From: Bacteroidota bacterium
Lineage (GTDB): Bacteria > Bacteroidota > Rhodothermia > Rhodothermales > UBA10348
Reading direction: 5' to 3'
Assembly (NCBI GenBank): GCA_027622005.1
Contig: JAQBZH010000012.1
Coordinates: forward strand, 1-58,726
DNA length: 58,726 nucleotides
Shown here: in pieces, positions 51,529 through 58,726 of the stretch
Layout of the letters: every line of letters starts with the position of its first letter
Numbering within the stretch: the stretch's first letter is position 1
Program-made: the position numbers and the translations under genes
Notes under the pieces: generated by a model
The model's database searches: none
Seen by the model: only the letters and a program-made list of their open reading frames with translations
Told to the model about the DNA's origin: nothing

Positions 51529-54303
51529 TTAAAAAGACAGGGTGGCTCCAATTTTCACTTCGCGCGGCGCACTGTAAAAATCAGGACGGGTATTGAACTC
51601 ACCGAGATTTTGTATTCCCGGTAGTCCATATGCAGGCTCCCATGAAGCATGCGTTCCCCGTTGTCCGTTCAACGAGTAAGTCGCCCTTCCCGTATCACTA
51701 AACACCGAAGTCTCATTCAAATGGTCCAGCACGTTAAATACTTTAGCAAATAATCTCAAATGAGAACGACCTGACATTTTGAGGTCTCGATATAGATGAG
51801 CATCCAGCTTGGTCAAACTCGGTTTGCGGTCCTGGTTAGGCAATTGATCGATTTTTTGATCAAACAAAAGAGGAGTGTAGGGATACCCGGTTGAGAAGGA
51901 GGAAATGATGGACAATCCCCATTTTCCAGGTTTAGCTATGGTCACAGTGCCTGACAAGATGTGGCGTTGGTCAAAACCGAGCGGAATTAACTCAAGTTCG
52001 TTTTCACGTCCGGACAAATGATTGTAGAAAAAGGCGTTTGTTTCATTGTTGTTGCCTTCGGCAATCTGAAACGTGTAGTCAATTCCAGCTGACAATAGCC
52101 CATTGCGAGCACGGCGCTTAGTAAGGGAAAACGTGACGCCCTTCACGTTGGCATAGTCACGATTTAGATAGATGTTGTAAATGTCTTCCCCAGCAATCGA
52201 ACTAAAGCGAATGGTCTGTAGGGCCAAATAATCGCGAATGTCCTTAAAGAAACCCGTGACTTCAAATGCCAAGGTGGAAGTAAGTCCCTGTTGCAGGCCA
52301 ATTTCATACTGAACGGTACGCTCGGGACGCATATTGGTATTACCAAACGTCGGGTTATCACCCACTCCGAATTCAAACTCCGGATTCGAGTACAGATTTC
52401 GGAGTCTTGGCATCTGAGCAAAATGCCCATAAGAAAAGTGGATGATACCGGTTTCCGTGATGGGGAAGGAGACTCCTAGTCTCGGCATCAGCAGCATGGT
52501 AGCATCAGCAGTTTTCGACAAACTAGCGTAGTCTCCGTCATGAACGGGGGGCTCTAATAAGTTTGGAAAGTAGGTTCCATTCGGGTCAAAGCGCTCAAAT
52601 CGAAGACCGGCGTTGATGATAAAATTCTCAAACTCCAGTTTGTCCTGTGCATAAAGGCTGAACTCCAACACCTTCTGGCCCACATACTTATCATGGGTCG
52701 GCGTTGAGACGTCTGGAACGGTTGGGACGGGGAAATTATCGCCATCATAAAGGATCTCGAAATTCTGGCGATCCAACGAGTGGAGGTTTAGCTCCACACC
52801 CGTTTTAGTTTCATGAATAACGCCAATTTGGGCAGTTAGATCGGCTTTTATCCTAAACGAAGTTGATGCTTCGTAAACATGCCCCTTCTGGTCGCCTCCC
52901 ATGAAAAACTGGTTTCCTGGAAATCCAACAACATTTCCATCAGACACATAACGAGGATCCAATGGGTTTTTGTAAAGAAAGGACTTCTCATCAGTCGTGG
53001 CATAAGAGGCCCGAACGGTGTAAAAAGAGCGATCGTTTAGGGTGTGTGTCCAGTGCAGGCTATTGTTAATTGAGATGTCGCGAGAGCTCCTCGTACCGTA
53101 TGGATTGTACTTATACAAAAAACTATAAGACTTTCTCTTGCCCGTATCCATCAGGAAGGAGTATTCCAATTTGGCTCCTGAAAACGGCCGGGTACTCAAC
53201 TTAGCAATCAAATTGCCCCCTTCTCGAGGATTGAGAGCCACATCCTTACCTGGAAGCGGTTCGCCTTCTGCGTATTCGTACCAGGGCTTTCCGTGGAGCT
53301 CATAATACCAAAGCGGGCCATCGTAGCCAGGTTTAAATGTTTGAATGGTCTCTAGTAAACTCCTGTCTCCGTTGAAGTTGGCGGAATCCGACGGAAGGTG
53401 AAGATCCTTGCCGTAGATGGTCCCTTCGTTTCGATCAAAACGTCCAGAAAGGAAAAAACGAACCTTTTTGTAGAAGGGAAGGGGTCCCGATAAGGTGGCT
53501 TCGCCCGTAAAAACATTTAATCCAAGATTACTCGTACTGGTGGGTTCTCCGAAAATGTTACTGTGCTGGGTCACATTGTCACCACCGTAGAAACTGACAG
53601 ACCCTTCCATTTTTTCATTTCCTTCCTTCGTCACCAAATTGACGATTCCGGACATGGCTTTGCCATATTCTGCGTTAAAGGCACCCGAAATGACCGTCAT
53701 TTCCTGAATGGCGTCGGCAGCTACCGATGTTGCCAATCCATTGGTCTCAAATGGATTTCCTACGGACATGCCATCGACTAGGTAGGAAATTTCGTTGCTT
53801 CGGCCTCCACGGATGTGAATTTCTCCTCCAGGACCCTGATTCACGCCAGCCTGGGTTACTAGAATGCCAAAAAAGCCTTCAACAGGTAGCGCTTCAATTT
53901 CAGCCGCAGTTACCGTCTTACTCGATGAGGTAAGGTCTTTTTGAACGAGCGGCCGCTCCGCCTGAATGATGATTTCCTCCCCTTCGATTATCTCTTCCCT
54001 CATCTTTAAGTTGTATCGGGTCGTTTGACCAGTAGAGACATTGATTCCCGAAATGACCTGGGTCGAGAACCCGATGTAAGAGAATTTCAGCGAATACCCG
54101 CCCGGCCGGACGTTCAGAATTATGTAATTGCCATCCAGGTCGGTTGTGGTCCCTTGAGTGGTACCGTCGATAATGACGTTCACCCCAATCAGTGGATCGC
54201 CGGATGTCGTGTCGGTGACGCGTCCCGCAATTTTGCCTTGAGCAAATGCTGAAGAGGCTCCAACAAAGAGTAGTAGTGAAAAGAAGAGGCTTTTTCTACG
54301 CAT
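51529..54303 (-). CDS. TonB-dependent receptor with N-terminal carboxypeptidase-regulatory domain
   Basis: 924 residues. Signal peptide MRRKSLFFSLLLFVGASSAF; a CarboxypepD_reg beta domain (KIAGRVTDTTSGDPLIGVNV to about residue 95); the plug (VTAAEIEALPVEGFFGILVT, then EIHIRGGRSNEISYLVDGMS and SGAFNAEYGKAMSGIVNLVT); and a 22-strand-type barrel ending in REVKIGATLSF. It is an outer-membrane gated channel driven by TonB. The substrate is not deducible; no SusD homologue is adjacent. It is the first gene of the receptor - giant protein - PorV-like block. Confidence 0.9.
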   Translation of the reverse strand: MRRKSLFFSLLLFVGASSAFAQGKIAGRVTDTTSGDPLIGVNVIIDGTTQGTTTDLDGNYIILNVRPGGYSLKFSYIGFSTQVISGINVSTGQTTRYNLKMREEIIEGEEIIIQAERPLVQKDLTSSSKTVTAAEIEALPVEGFFGILVTQAGVNQGPGGEIHIRGGRSNEISYLVDGMSVGNPFETNGLATSVAADAIQEMTVISGAFNAEYGKAMSGIVNLVTKEGNEKMEGSVSFYGGDNVTQHSNIFGEPTSTSNLGLNVFTGEATLSGPLPFYKKVRFFLSGRFDRNEGTIYGKDLHLPSDSANFNGDRSLLETIQTFKPGYDGPLWYYELHGKPWYEYAEGEPLPGKDVALNPREGGNLIAKLSTRPFSGAKLEYSFLMDTGKRKSYSFLYKYNPYGTRSSRDISINNSLHWTHTLNDRSFYTVRASYATTDEKSFLYKNPLDPRYVSDGNVVGFPGNQFFMGGDQKGHVYEASTSFRIKADLTAQIGVIHETKTGVELNLHSLDRQNFEILYDGDNFPVPTVPDVSTPTHDKYVGQKVLEFSLYAQDKLEFENFIINAGLRFERFDPNGTYFPNLLEPPVHDGDYASLSKTADATMLLMPRLGVSFPITETGIIHFSYGHFAQMPRLRNLYSNPEFEFGVGDNPTFGNTNMRPERTVQYEIGLQQGLTSTLAFEVTGFFKDIRDYLALQTIRFSSIAGEDIYNIYLNRDYANVKGVTFSLTKRRARNGLLSAGIDYTFQIAEGNNNETNAFFYNHLSGRENELELIPLGFDQRHILSGTVTIAKPGKWGLSIISSFSTGYPYTPLLFDQKIDQLPNQDRKPSLTKLDAHLYRDLKMSGRSHLRLFAKVFNVLDHLNETSVFSDTGRATYSLNGQRGTHASWEPAYGLPGIQNLGEFNTRPDFYSAPREVKIGATLSF

Positions 54304-54372
54304 AATTGGTGCGTTTTGACGGAGAAAACATGCGTCTCTACGTCTGAAACAAGCGGTTCAATAACGGAACCG

Positions 54373-54403
54373 AAAAAAAAGGGGGGGCCCGAAGGGCCCC
54401 CCC
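54373..54403 (-). terminator. Terminator after the FG-GAP protein gene
   Basis: GGGGGGGCCC-GAA-GGGCCCCCCC, a 10-bp perfect GC stem with an 8-T tract on the minus strand. It separates this gene from the TonB receptor transcript. Confidence 0.9.
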
Positions 54404-54423
54404 GCGAAAAGAAGTAGGCCTGA

Positions 54424-56310
54424 CTACTTCAACAATACCATCGTCTTCGTTTGGGCAAAGTTGCCAAACTTGAGCGTGTAAAGGTACGTGCCGCTAGCTG
54501 CCGAAGCGCCTGCATCCGTTGTACCATCCCATTGCACTTCATGTACACCTTGCGAATACACTTGGTTGTTCACCAAGGTCTTCACAACACGCCCAGAAAC
54601 ATCGTAAACCGTTACTGAGATCGCTTTGTCAATAGGAAGTTCAAAGCGAATGCTCGTAGTTGGATTGAACGGGTTTGGATAGTTCTGCTCAAGGACATAG
54701 TCCGTTGGAATAACCACGCGTTCATCGGCAATACCGATTCCCGTAGCGCCAGCAGACAAAACGCGCATGAACACGCGCTGTGAATTTACCACCGCTATCC
54801 GAGTAGATAGATCTACAACGTACGTGCTATCTGCTGGGTTGAATCGCTCTGTAAACGTTAGTAGAGAATCACTTTGTCCCTGGAATCCGAGAGCAACTTC
54901 GTTGTGACCATCGTTATCCACGTCACCTAAAAACGCAAACTTGGAAGCAAACTGAGGACCATTCGCAGCTTTCGAACGATATGTTGTAATTACGCCGGCC
55001 GAGTCCCTCGTAACTAGGTTAAACGCGTCCGTGCGGTCATTCGGGAAGAAAACTTGCGTTTTTGGAGAGTAGGAGGCAGGGTCTTCGGGAGACCCACCCG
55101 TAAATTCAACGATATTTACCCAGTTGGGGTCTTTTCCGGCGTTGTACTGTTCGTGCGTGAACGATACGCCACTTCCAATCAGGTCCATATTTCCATCACC
55201 ATCCAGATCGCCAGCAGCAAGTCCGAGAGAGGAAAGACCAGGCACTACTGCTAGTTTGTAGTTGTCAGGAGTGATGGCCAAAACGTTTTCCCCTTGGTCG
55301 TAATTCAATACCCAAACGTTTCCTGTATTGTATTCCGATCCAAATACTTCTTCGGTTCTATCTCCATCAATATCCACCTTTAGGATCCCAAAGAGAGGAA
55401 CTGTGTCTTCTGTTGGGTTAATATGTGCCCAATGCGTTCCTTGGTCTCCAGATGGAAGGAAATACGTATTCGGCGCAACCGCTTGTCCAATGGTGAGGTT
55501 ATTGTTATTCCAGGAAGACATAACTAGTTCAACGATTCCATTACCATCAAGGTCTGCAGATACCATTCCATAAGGAGATCCACCCCCTCTATCTACGAGA
55601 TCAAAAGCACGATTTCTAGAGCTAGCCTTCATTTCGTTGCTCCAAGTTTCGAATCCGGATCCGATGTCCCCGTCAACAGAGATAATCCACCAGTTATCGT
55701 GGTCGCTGTTGCCTCCGTTGTTGCCAAACATCATTTCCTGTTTGCCATCGTTGTCCACGTCTTCTACTACAATCTGCTCCTGGGTCCAACGGTCTGGCTG
55801 GTCAGGCATTTCGTAAATGGTTGTCGGAGCGGAGCCATAATCGTTGTCCGTACCCGTAAATTCAAAAACGTATAGACCCGTTTTATAATCAGGATTCGCA
55901 AACTTTGCAGCACATCCAGCACTGGTGGTGGCACAACCGGAGAAAAAGTAAATTTCTCCTTTTCCATCTCCGTCCATATCGCCGCCGGCAATGGCGCGAC
56001 CGTTTCCTGTTCCAGAGTAATCGTCTAGCCAAGGAGTCGAATACACGTGCTCCCACAAATCAGGGCCAATTGCTTCTAGTACGTGAACCCGACCGCCACC
56101 GGTATAATCCGACACAAGGACTTCCATTTTACCATCGCCGTCCAGGTCATGTGGCCCAGAAACCGTGCGGACCCCTGAATGGCTGGGTGGATATGGTGCA
56201 CGAGGATCGGTCGACCGTTCCACAATGAATGAATAGTCAGTACTCTGGCCAAAAGCGTTTCCTACAAAAAGAAACGACAAAACCATGAGTAAATTAGTAG
56301 CTTTGCGCAT
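54424..56310 (-). CDS. FG-GAP/VCBS repeat protein with T9SS sorting domain
   Basis: 628 residues. Signal peptide MRKATNLLMVLSFLFVGNAF. Several FG-GAP/VCBS-type beta-propeller blades follow, each with a calcium loop: GPHDLDGDGKMEVLVSDYTG, GGDMDGDGKGEIYFFSG, EDVDNDGKQEMMFGNN, SADLDGNGIVELVMSSW, KVDIDGDRTEEVFGSEY, GDLDGDGNMDLIGSG and GDVDNDGHNEVALGF. The end is a canonical T9SS type A domain (LEQNYPNPFNPTTSIRFEL, VYDVSGRVVKTLV, GTYLYTLKFG). It is a secreted, surface-anchored propeller, probably adhesive. A strong GGAGG (56315-56319) four bases before the ATG confirms the start, unlike most genes here. Confidence 0.9.
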   Translation of the reverse strand: MRKATNLLMVLSFLFVGNAFGQSTDYSFIVERSTDPRAPYPPSHSGVRTVSGPHDLDGDGKMEVLVSDYTGGGRVHVLEAIGPDLWEHVYSTPWLDDYSGTGNGRAIAGGDMDGDGKGEIYFFSGCATTSAGCAAKFANPDYKTGLYVFEFTGTDNDYGSAPTTIYEMPDQPDRWTQEQIVVEDVDNDGKQEMMFGNNGGNSDHDNWWIISVDGDIGSGFETWSNEMKASSRNRAFDLVDRGGGSPYGMVSADLDGNGIVELVMSSWNNNNLTIGQAVAPNTYFLPSGDQGTHWAHINPTEDTVPLFGILKVDIDGDRTEEVFGSEYNTGNVWVLNYDQGENVLAITPDNYKLAVVPGLSSLGLAAGDLDGDGNMDLIGSGVSFTHEQYNAGKDPNWVNIVEFTGGSPEDPASYSPKTQVFFPNDRTDAFNLVTRDSAGVITTYRSKAANGPQFASKFAFLGDVDNDGHNEVALGFQGQSDSLLTFTERFNPADSTYVVDLSTRIAVVNSQRVFMRVLSAGATGIGIADERVVIPTDYVLEQNYPNPFNPTTSIRFELPIDKAISVTVYDVSGRVVKTLVNNQVYSQGVHEVQWDGTTDAGASAASGTYLYTLKFGNFAQTKTMVLLK

Positions 56311-56418
56311 AATGCCTCCATAAAAGTGAGAAATAACCGAGGATACCTGCTTTTATAGTCTAATGGCAGGTGGGCCTCGATCCGTATTCAAATACGATTG
56401 AAACCGTAGTGTATTAAA

Positions 56419-58332
56419 TTGTGGATCACGAATCAACCAAAATCGACCTTGAATTTTAACAAATTGGTACTGCGAGTCATCAAACTTGTGATTGTCGTAA
56501 TCACCTTTTCCTCTGCCGCGAACGCTCAAGCGATCAAGCATGAAATGAGGGGCGCTTGGCTTACTACCGTATTTGGACTCGATTGGCCTACCCAGAATCC
56601 CGTTCAATCGACCGATAGTCAGAAAGCACAATTAACCACGATCTTTGACAATTTGAAAAAGGTCGGCATCAATGCCGTTTTTTTTCAGATTCGCTCCGAA
56701 GCGGATGCCATGTACGACTCCCAAAATGAACCGTGGTCGAGGTTCTTGACAGGCACGATGGGGGTTCCTCCGTCTCCGTATTACGATCCGCTGGGATTTG
56801 CTATTGAACTGGCTCACGATCGTGGAATGGAGCTGCACGCCTGGATGAATCCATTCAGAGCGGTGAGCGACCGCGGGCCTTTTGGACTAAGTTCGAATCA
56901 CATCGCCAAGACGCGGCCCGATTGGATTCTGAGTGTGAAATACAAAGGATCGAATCCACTACTCAAAGACGATGTCGTTGAGATCCTGAATCCCGGCATA
57001 TTAGAGATTCACGACTATATAGCGGATGTGGTTCGCGACGTGGTTGCCAGATACAACGTCGACGGGATTCATTTTGATGATTATTTCTATCCATACCCGT
57101 CCTACCAAATCACCAATGAAGATGAAAATCTGTATTTAGCCAACCCCAGAGGCCAATTAACCCTTCCAGATTGGCGCCGAGATAACATCAACCGATTTAT
57201 TGCGACAGTCGCCGCCAAAATTCGGACAACAAAACCGGGAGTCAAGTATGGAGTAAGTCCCTTCGGAATCTGGAAAAGCGGTGTCCCACAAGGGATTAAC
57301 GGACTGTCATCGTACGATGTTATTTTTGCAGATCCCCTCGTCTGGATGGAGCTGGGAACCGTAGACTATTTGGCCCCGCAACTTTACTGGGCTTTTGGGG
57401 GCGCGCAGGATTTTGGAAAATTAGCCGATTGGTGGGTCTCAAAATCAAATGGTCGACACATTTATACGGGTCAAGCGGTCTACAGAACGGAAGGCGCATT
57501 TACCACTCCAGAATCGCGATACAAGGCGACCGAAATTCCTCTTCAAATTGACTATGGCCGTGCTACCGCCGGAATCCAAGGCAGTATCCATTTTAGAGCG
57601 GCCAATTTGAGCCCATCTGCCGATAACCTTGGGCTCACGGCAGCGCTCTCAGGTAGCACTTATGCCCAGAAGGCTTTTACACCATTCATGATATACGCGG
57701 ATACGGGTTCGCCCGACAAACCTGACAACTTGACAGCGACTATCAATGAAAACAAGGTCGTATTGCGTTGGGATCCGCCGCTCACTGGCTTCGCTTATGC
57801 GAACAAATTCGGTGTTTACCGCGTGCGTTCGGACGTGGGGGTGCCAAATTCCCGGGATATGACGAATGATACAGCTAATCTTATCGCGATCTCTTGGAAG
57901 CCGGAGTTCACGGATACCGCGTCCTTAGTAACAGGTGGGAGGTATTTTTATGCGGTTACCGGCGTGACTCCGAATTCAATCGAGGGGGTTGAGTCTAATC
58001 TGGCCAATGTGGTTGCGCTTAATACCGCAAACGAAAGTTTACCGACCACCCCTTTGATTTCCATGGAATTCTACCCGAATCCAGCTTTCAACCAGGCAAC
58101 TTTAGAGTTGAACCTAGCCAATACAACCTCGGTAAGGGTCGATGTTTTTGATTTAATAGGGCGTCAAGTAGCTGAAATTAGCCGGGGCTCAATTTCGCAT
58201 ACGGGTGGAACGCTCCAATTAATGTGGGATTTGAATTCGCTTGATGGGACGCGTTTGGCACCAGGAACGTATTTCATCGTAGCGACAACTGCGTTTCAAA
58301 CCCTGACTAAGCCCATCGCCATCTCGAGATGA
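56419..58332 (+). CDS. GH10-like (DUF187) family glycoside hydrolase with T9SS sorting domain
   Basis: About 622-637 residues. The start is uncertain: GTG at 56419 or TTG at 56464, the latter giving a clean signal peptide (RVIKLVIVVITFSSAANAQ). The catalytic region is a TIM barrel of the GHL10/DUF187 type: HEMRGAWLTTVFGLDWPT, GINAVFFQIRSEADAMY, LHAWMNPFRA, YNVDGIHFDDYFYPYP, VKYGVSPFGIWKSG and VDYLAPQLYWAFG. An FN3-like domain (KVVLRWDPPLTGFAYANKFG) and a T9SS type A domain (FYPNPAFNQATLEL, VDVFDLIGRQVAEI, LAPGTYFIVA) follow. It probably cleaves a glycan at the surface; related enzymes act on peptidoglycan-like or capsule glycans. Convergent with the LytTR gene, with a 3-bp gap. Confidence 0.85.
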   Translation: MWITNQPKSTLNFNKLVLRVIKLVIVVITFSSAANAQAIKHEMRGAWLTTVFGLDWPTQNPVQSTDSQKAQLTTIFDNLKKVGINAVFFQIRSEADAMYDSQNEPWSRFLTGTMGVPPSPYYDPLGFAIELAHDRGMELHAWMNPFRAVSDRGPFGLSSNHIAKTRPDWILSVKYKGSNPLLKDDVVEILNPGILEIHDYIADVVRDVVARYNVDGIHFDDYFYPYPSYQITNEDENLYLANPRGQLTLPDWRRDNINRFIATVAAKIRTTKPGVKYGVSPFGIWKSGVPQGINGLSSYDVIFADPLVWMELGTVDYLAPQLYWAFGGAQDFGKLADWWVSKSNGRHIYTGQAVYRTEGAFTTPESRYKATEIPLQIDYGRATAGIQGSIHFRAANLSPSADNLGLTAALSGSTYAQKAFTPFMIYADTGSPDKPDNLTATINENKVVLRWDPPLTGFAYANKFGVYRVRSDVGVPNSRDMTNDTANLIAISWKPEFTDTASLVTGGRYFYAVTGVTPNSIEGVESNLANVVALNTANESLPTTPLISMEFYPNPAFNQATLELNLANTTSVRVDVFDLIGRQVAEISRGSISHTGGTLQLMWDLNSLDGTRLAPGTYFIVATTAFQTLTKPIAISR

Positions 58333-58335
58333 TGC

Positions 58336-58726
58336 TCAAATCATGAGGCGATCTTTTAGCACCTTTGAACGCTCTCGGCTGGCAATTACTTCGTGGCCTC
58401 CGGTCAAAATCAGTTTGTAGCGGCCACTAAACCAGGGAATCAGTTCCTTGATGTGTTTAAACTGGACAATAGCCGAGCGGTGGATGCGCATAAAGGAATC
58501 TGGATGCAGCAGCGCTCCCAGCTGGTCAAGCGTATAGCTTACAATGTGCTGTCGAATTTTGGGTCTTGGTCCCACAGGATCTTCTTCCAAGATGTGCACT
58601 CGTGTAATACCCTCACTAATTTCGATCGAAACGACTCGCTCGATAGGAATGATCAAGATTCGATCCCGAAAGGGAATGGATAACTGTTCCAAATAGTGCC
58701 CAGACTTAAGCGGCGCGGATTCCGCG
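58336..58726 (-). CDS. LytTR-type DNA-binding domain, C-terminal part of a regulator (runs off the right edge)
   Basis: About 129 residues are visible and the frame stays open to the window edge, so the N-terminus, normally a response-regulator receiver, lies outside. The visible part is a LytTR domain: LSIPFRDRILIIPIERVVSI, then HIVSYTLDQLGALLHPDSFM, RIHRSAIVQFKHIKELIPWF and SGRYKLILTGGHEVIASRER. A TTG at 58692 could give a short protein, but in-frame coding continues upstream with no stop. It probably regulates nearby cell-envelope genes. Confidence 0.8.
   Translation of the reverse strand, partial: AESAPLKSGHYLEQLSIPFRDRILIIPIERVVSIEISEGITRVHILEEDPVGPRPKIRQHIVSYTLDQLGALLHPDSFMRIHRSAIVQFKHIKELIPWFSGRYKLILTGGHEVIASRERSKVLKDRLMI

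Noticed and set aside
58336-58692. A complete 118-residue stand-alone LytTR protein starting at a TTG
   Set aside because: The reading frame continues open past that TTG to the window edge with plausible coding sequence, so a truncated response regulator is more likely.
1-58726. CRISPR array, prophage, insertion sequence or restriction-modification system
   Set aside because: No regularly spaced repeats, no transposase, integrase, phage structural or methyltransferase gene is visible anywhere in the window.

Overview
The window looks like chromosomal DNA from the Bacteroidota (sensu lato), most like the Rhodothermia/Balneolia side. Four proteins end in type IX secretion (T9SS) type A sorting domains, and there is a PorV/PorQ-family protein, a TonB-dependent receptor with a carboxypeptidase-regulatory N-terminus, an HmuY-like protein, a DUF5916/CBM9 protein and a stand-alone FtsX/MacB-type permease. 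Shine-Dalgarno sites are mostly weak and several starts are GTG or TTG. Lineage is inferred from gene content only; no rRNA is present.

Layout. 1-2.5 kb (minus): an SOS-type mutasome cassette, imuB - DUF6504 - dnaE2 (dnaE2 runs off the left edge), with no imuA next to it. 2.7-3.4 kb (plus): a mazEF toxin-antitoxin pair whose toxin start lies in a triple 15-nt repeat. 3.5-6.3 kb: a histidine-kinase remnant and an ABC permease. 6.3-6.6 kb: tRNA-Asn, with its 3' end and terminator tandemly duplicated. 6.8-21 kb: mixed exported and metabolic genes (lipoprotein, DUF5916 outer-membrane protein, tRNA-Leu, receiver-domain remnant, sulfatase, PhyH dioxygenase, HmuY, TPR remnant, DUF885-like lipoprotein, S1/P1 nuclease with a YdeI-like gene, TSUP transporter, GMC oxidoreductase with its subunit 3, two small membrane proteins).

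21-31 kb is DNA metabolism plus a lipid gene: a DEDDh exonuclease, divergent addB-addA, rmuC, and a convergent acyl-CoA desaturase. 31.4-45 kb (all minus) is a tightly packed Wzx/Wzy-type exopolysaccharide operon, transcribed uxs - Wzz/Wzc-like chain-length protein - wzx - kinase/GT4 fusion - GT4 - wzy - WecG/beta-helix fusion - wbaP, with overlapping starts and stops at most junctions. UXS supplies UDP-xylose, WbaP loads the first sugar on undecaprenyl phosphate, the glycosyltransferases extend it, Wzx flips and Wzy polymerises. No outer-membrane exporter (Wza) lies in the window. Two members are unusual fusions and the Wzc-like protein has lost the P-loop lysine and the tyrosine tail.

45.0-45.3 kb, upstream of the polysaccharide operon, holds a candidate stand-alone structured RNA on the plus strand ending in an intrinsic terminator. 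45.3-58.3 kb is a cell-surface region: T9SS-sorted amidase, PorV-like barrel, giant T9SS-sorted protein, TonB-dependent receptor, FG-GAP T9SS protein and a T9SS-sorted GH10-like hydrolase. The right edge cuts a LytTR-type regulator.

The best candidates for something new are the WecG/beta-helix fusion and the Bud32-like-kinase/GT4 fusion in one operon, the RNA at 45.2 kb, and a perfect 19-bp inverted repeat inside the end of rmuC that probably serves as the desaturase terminator.
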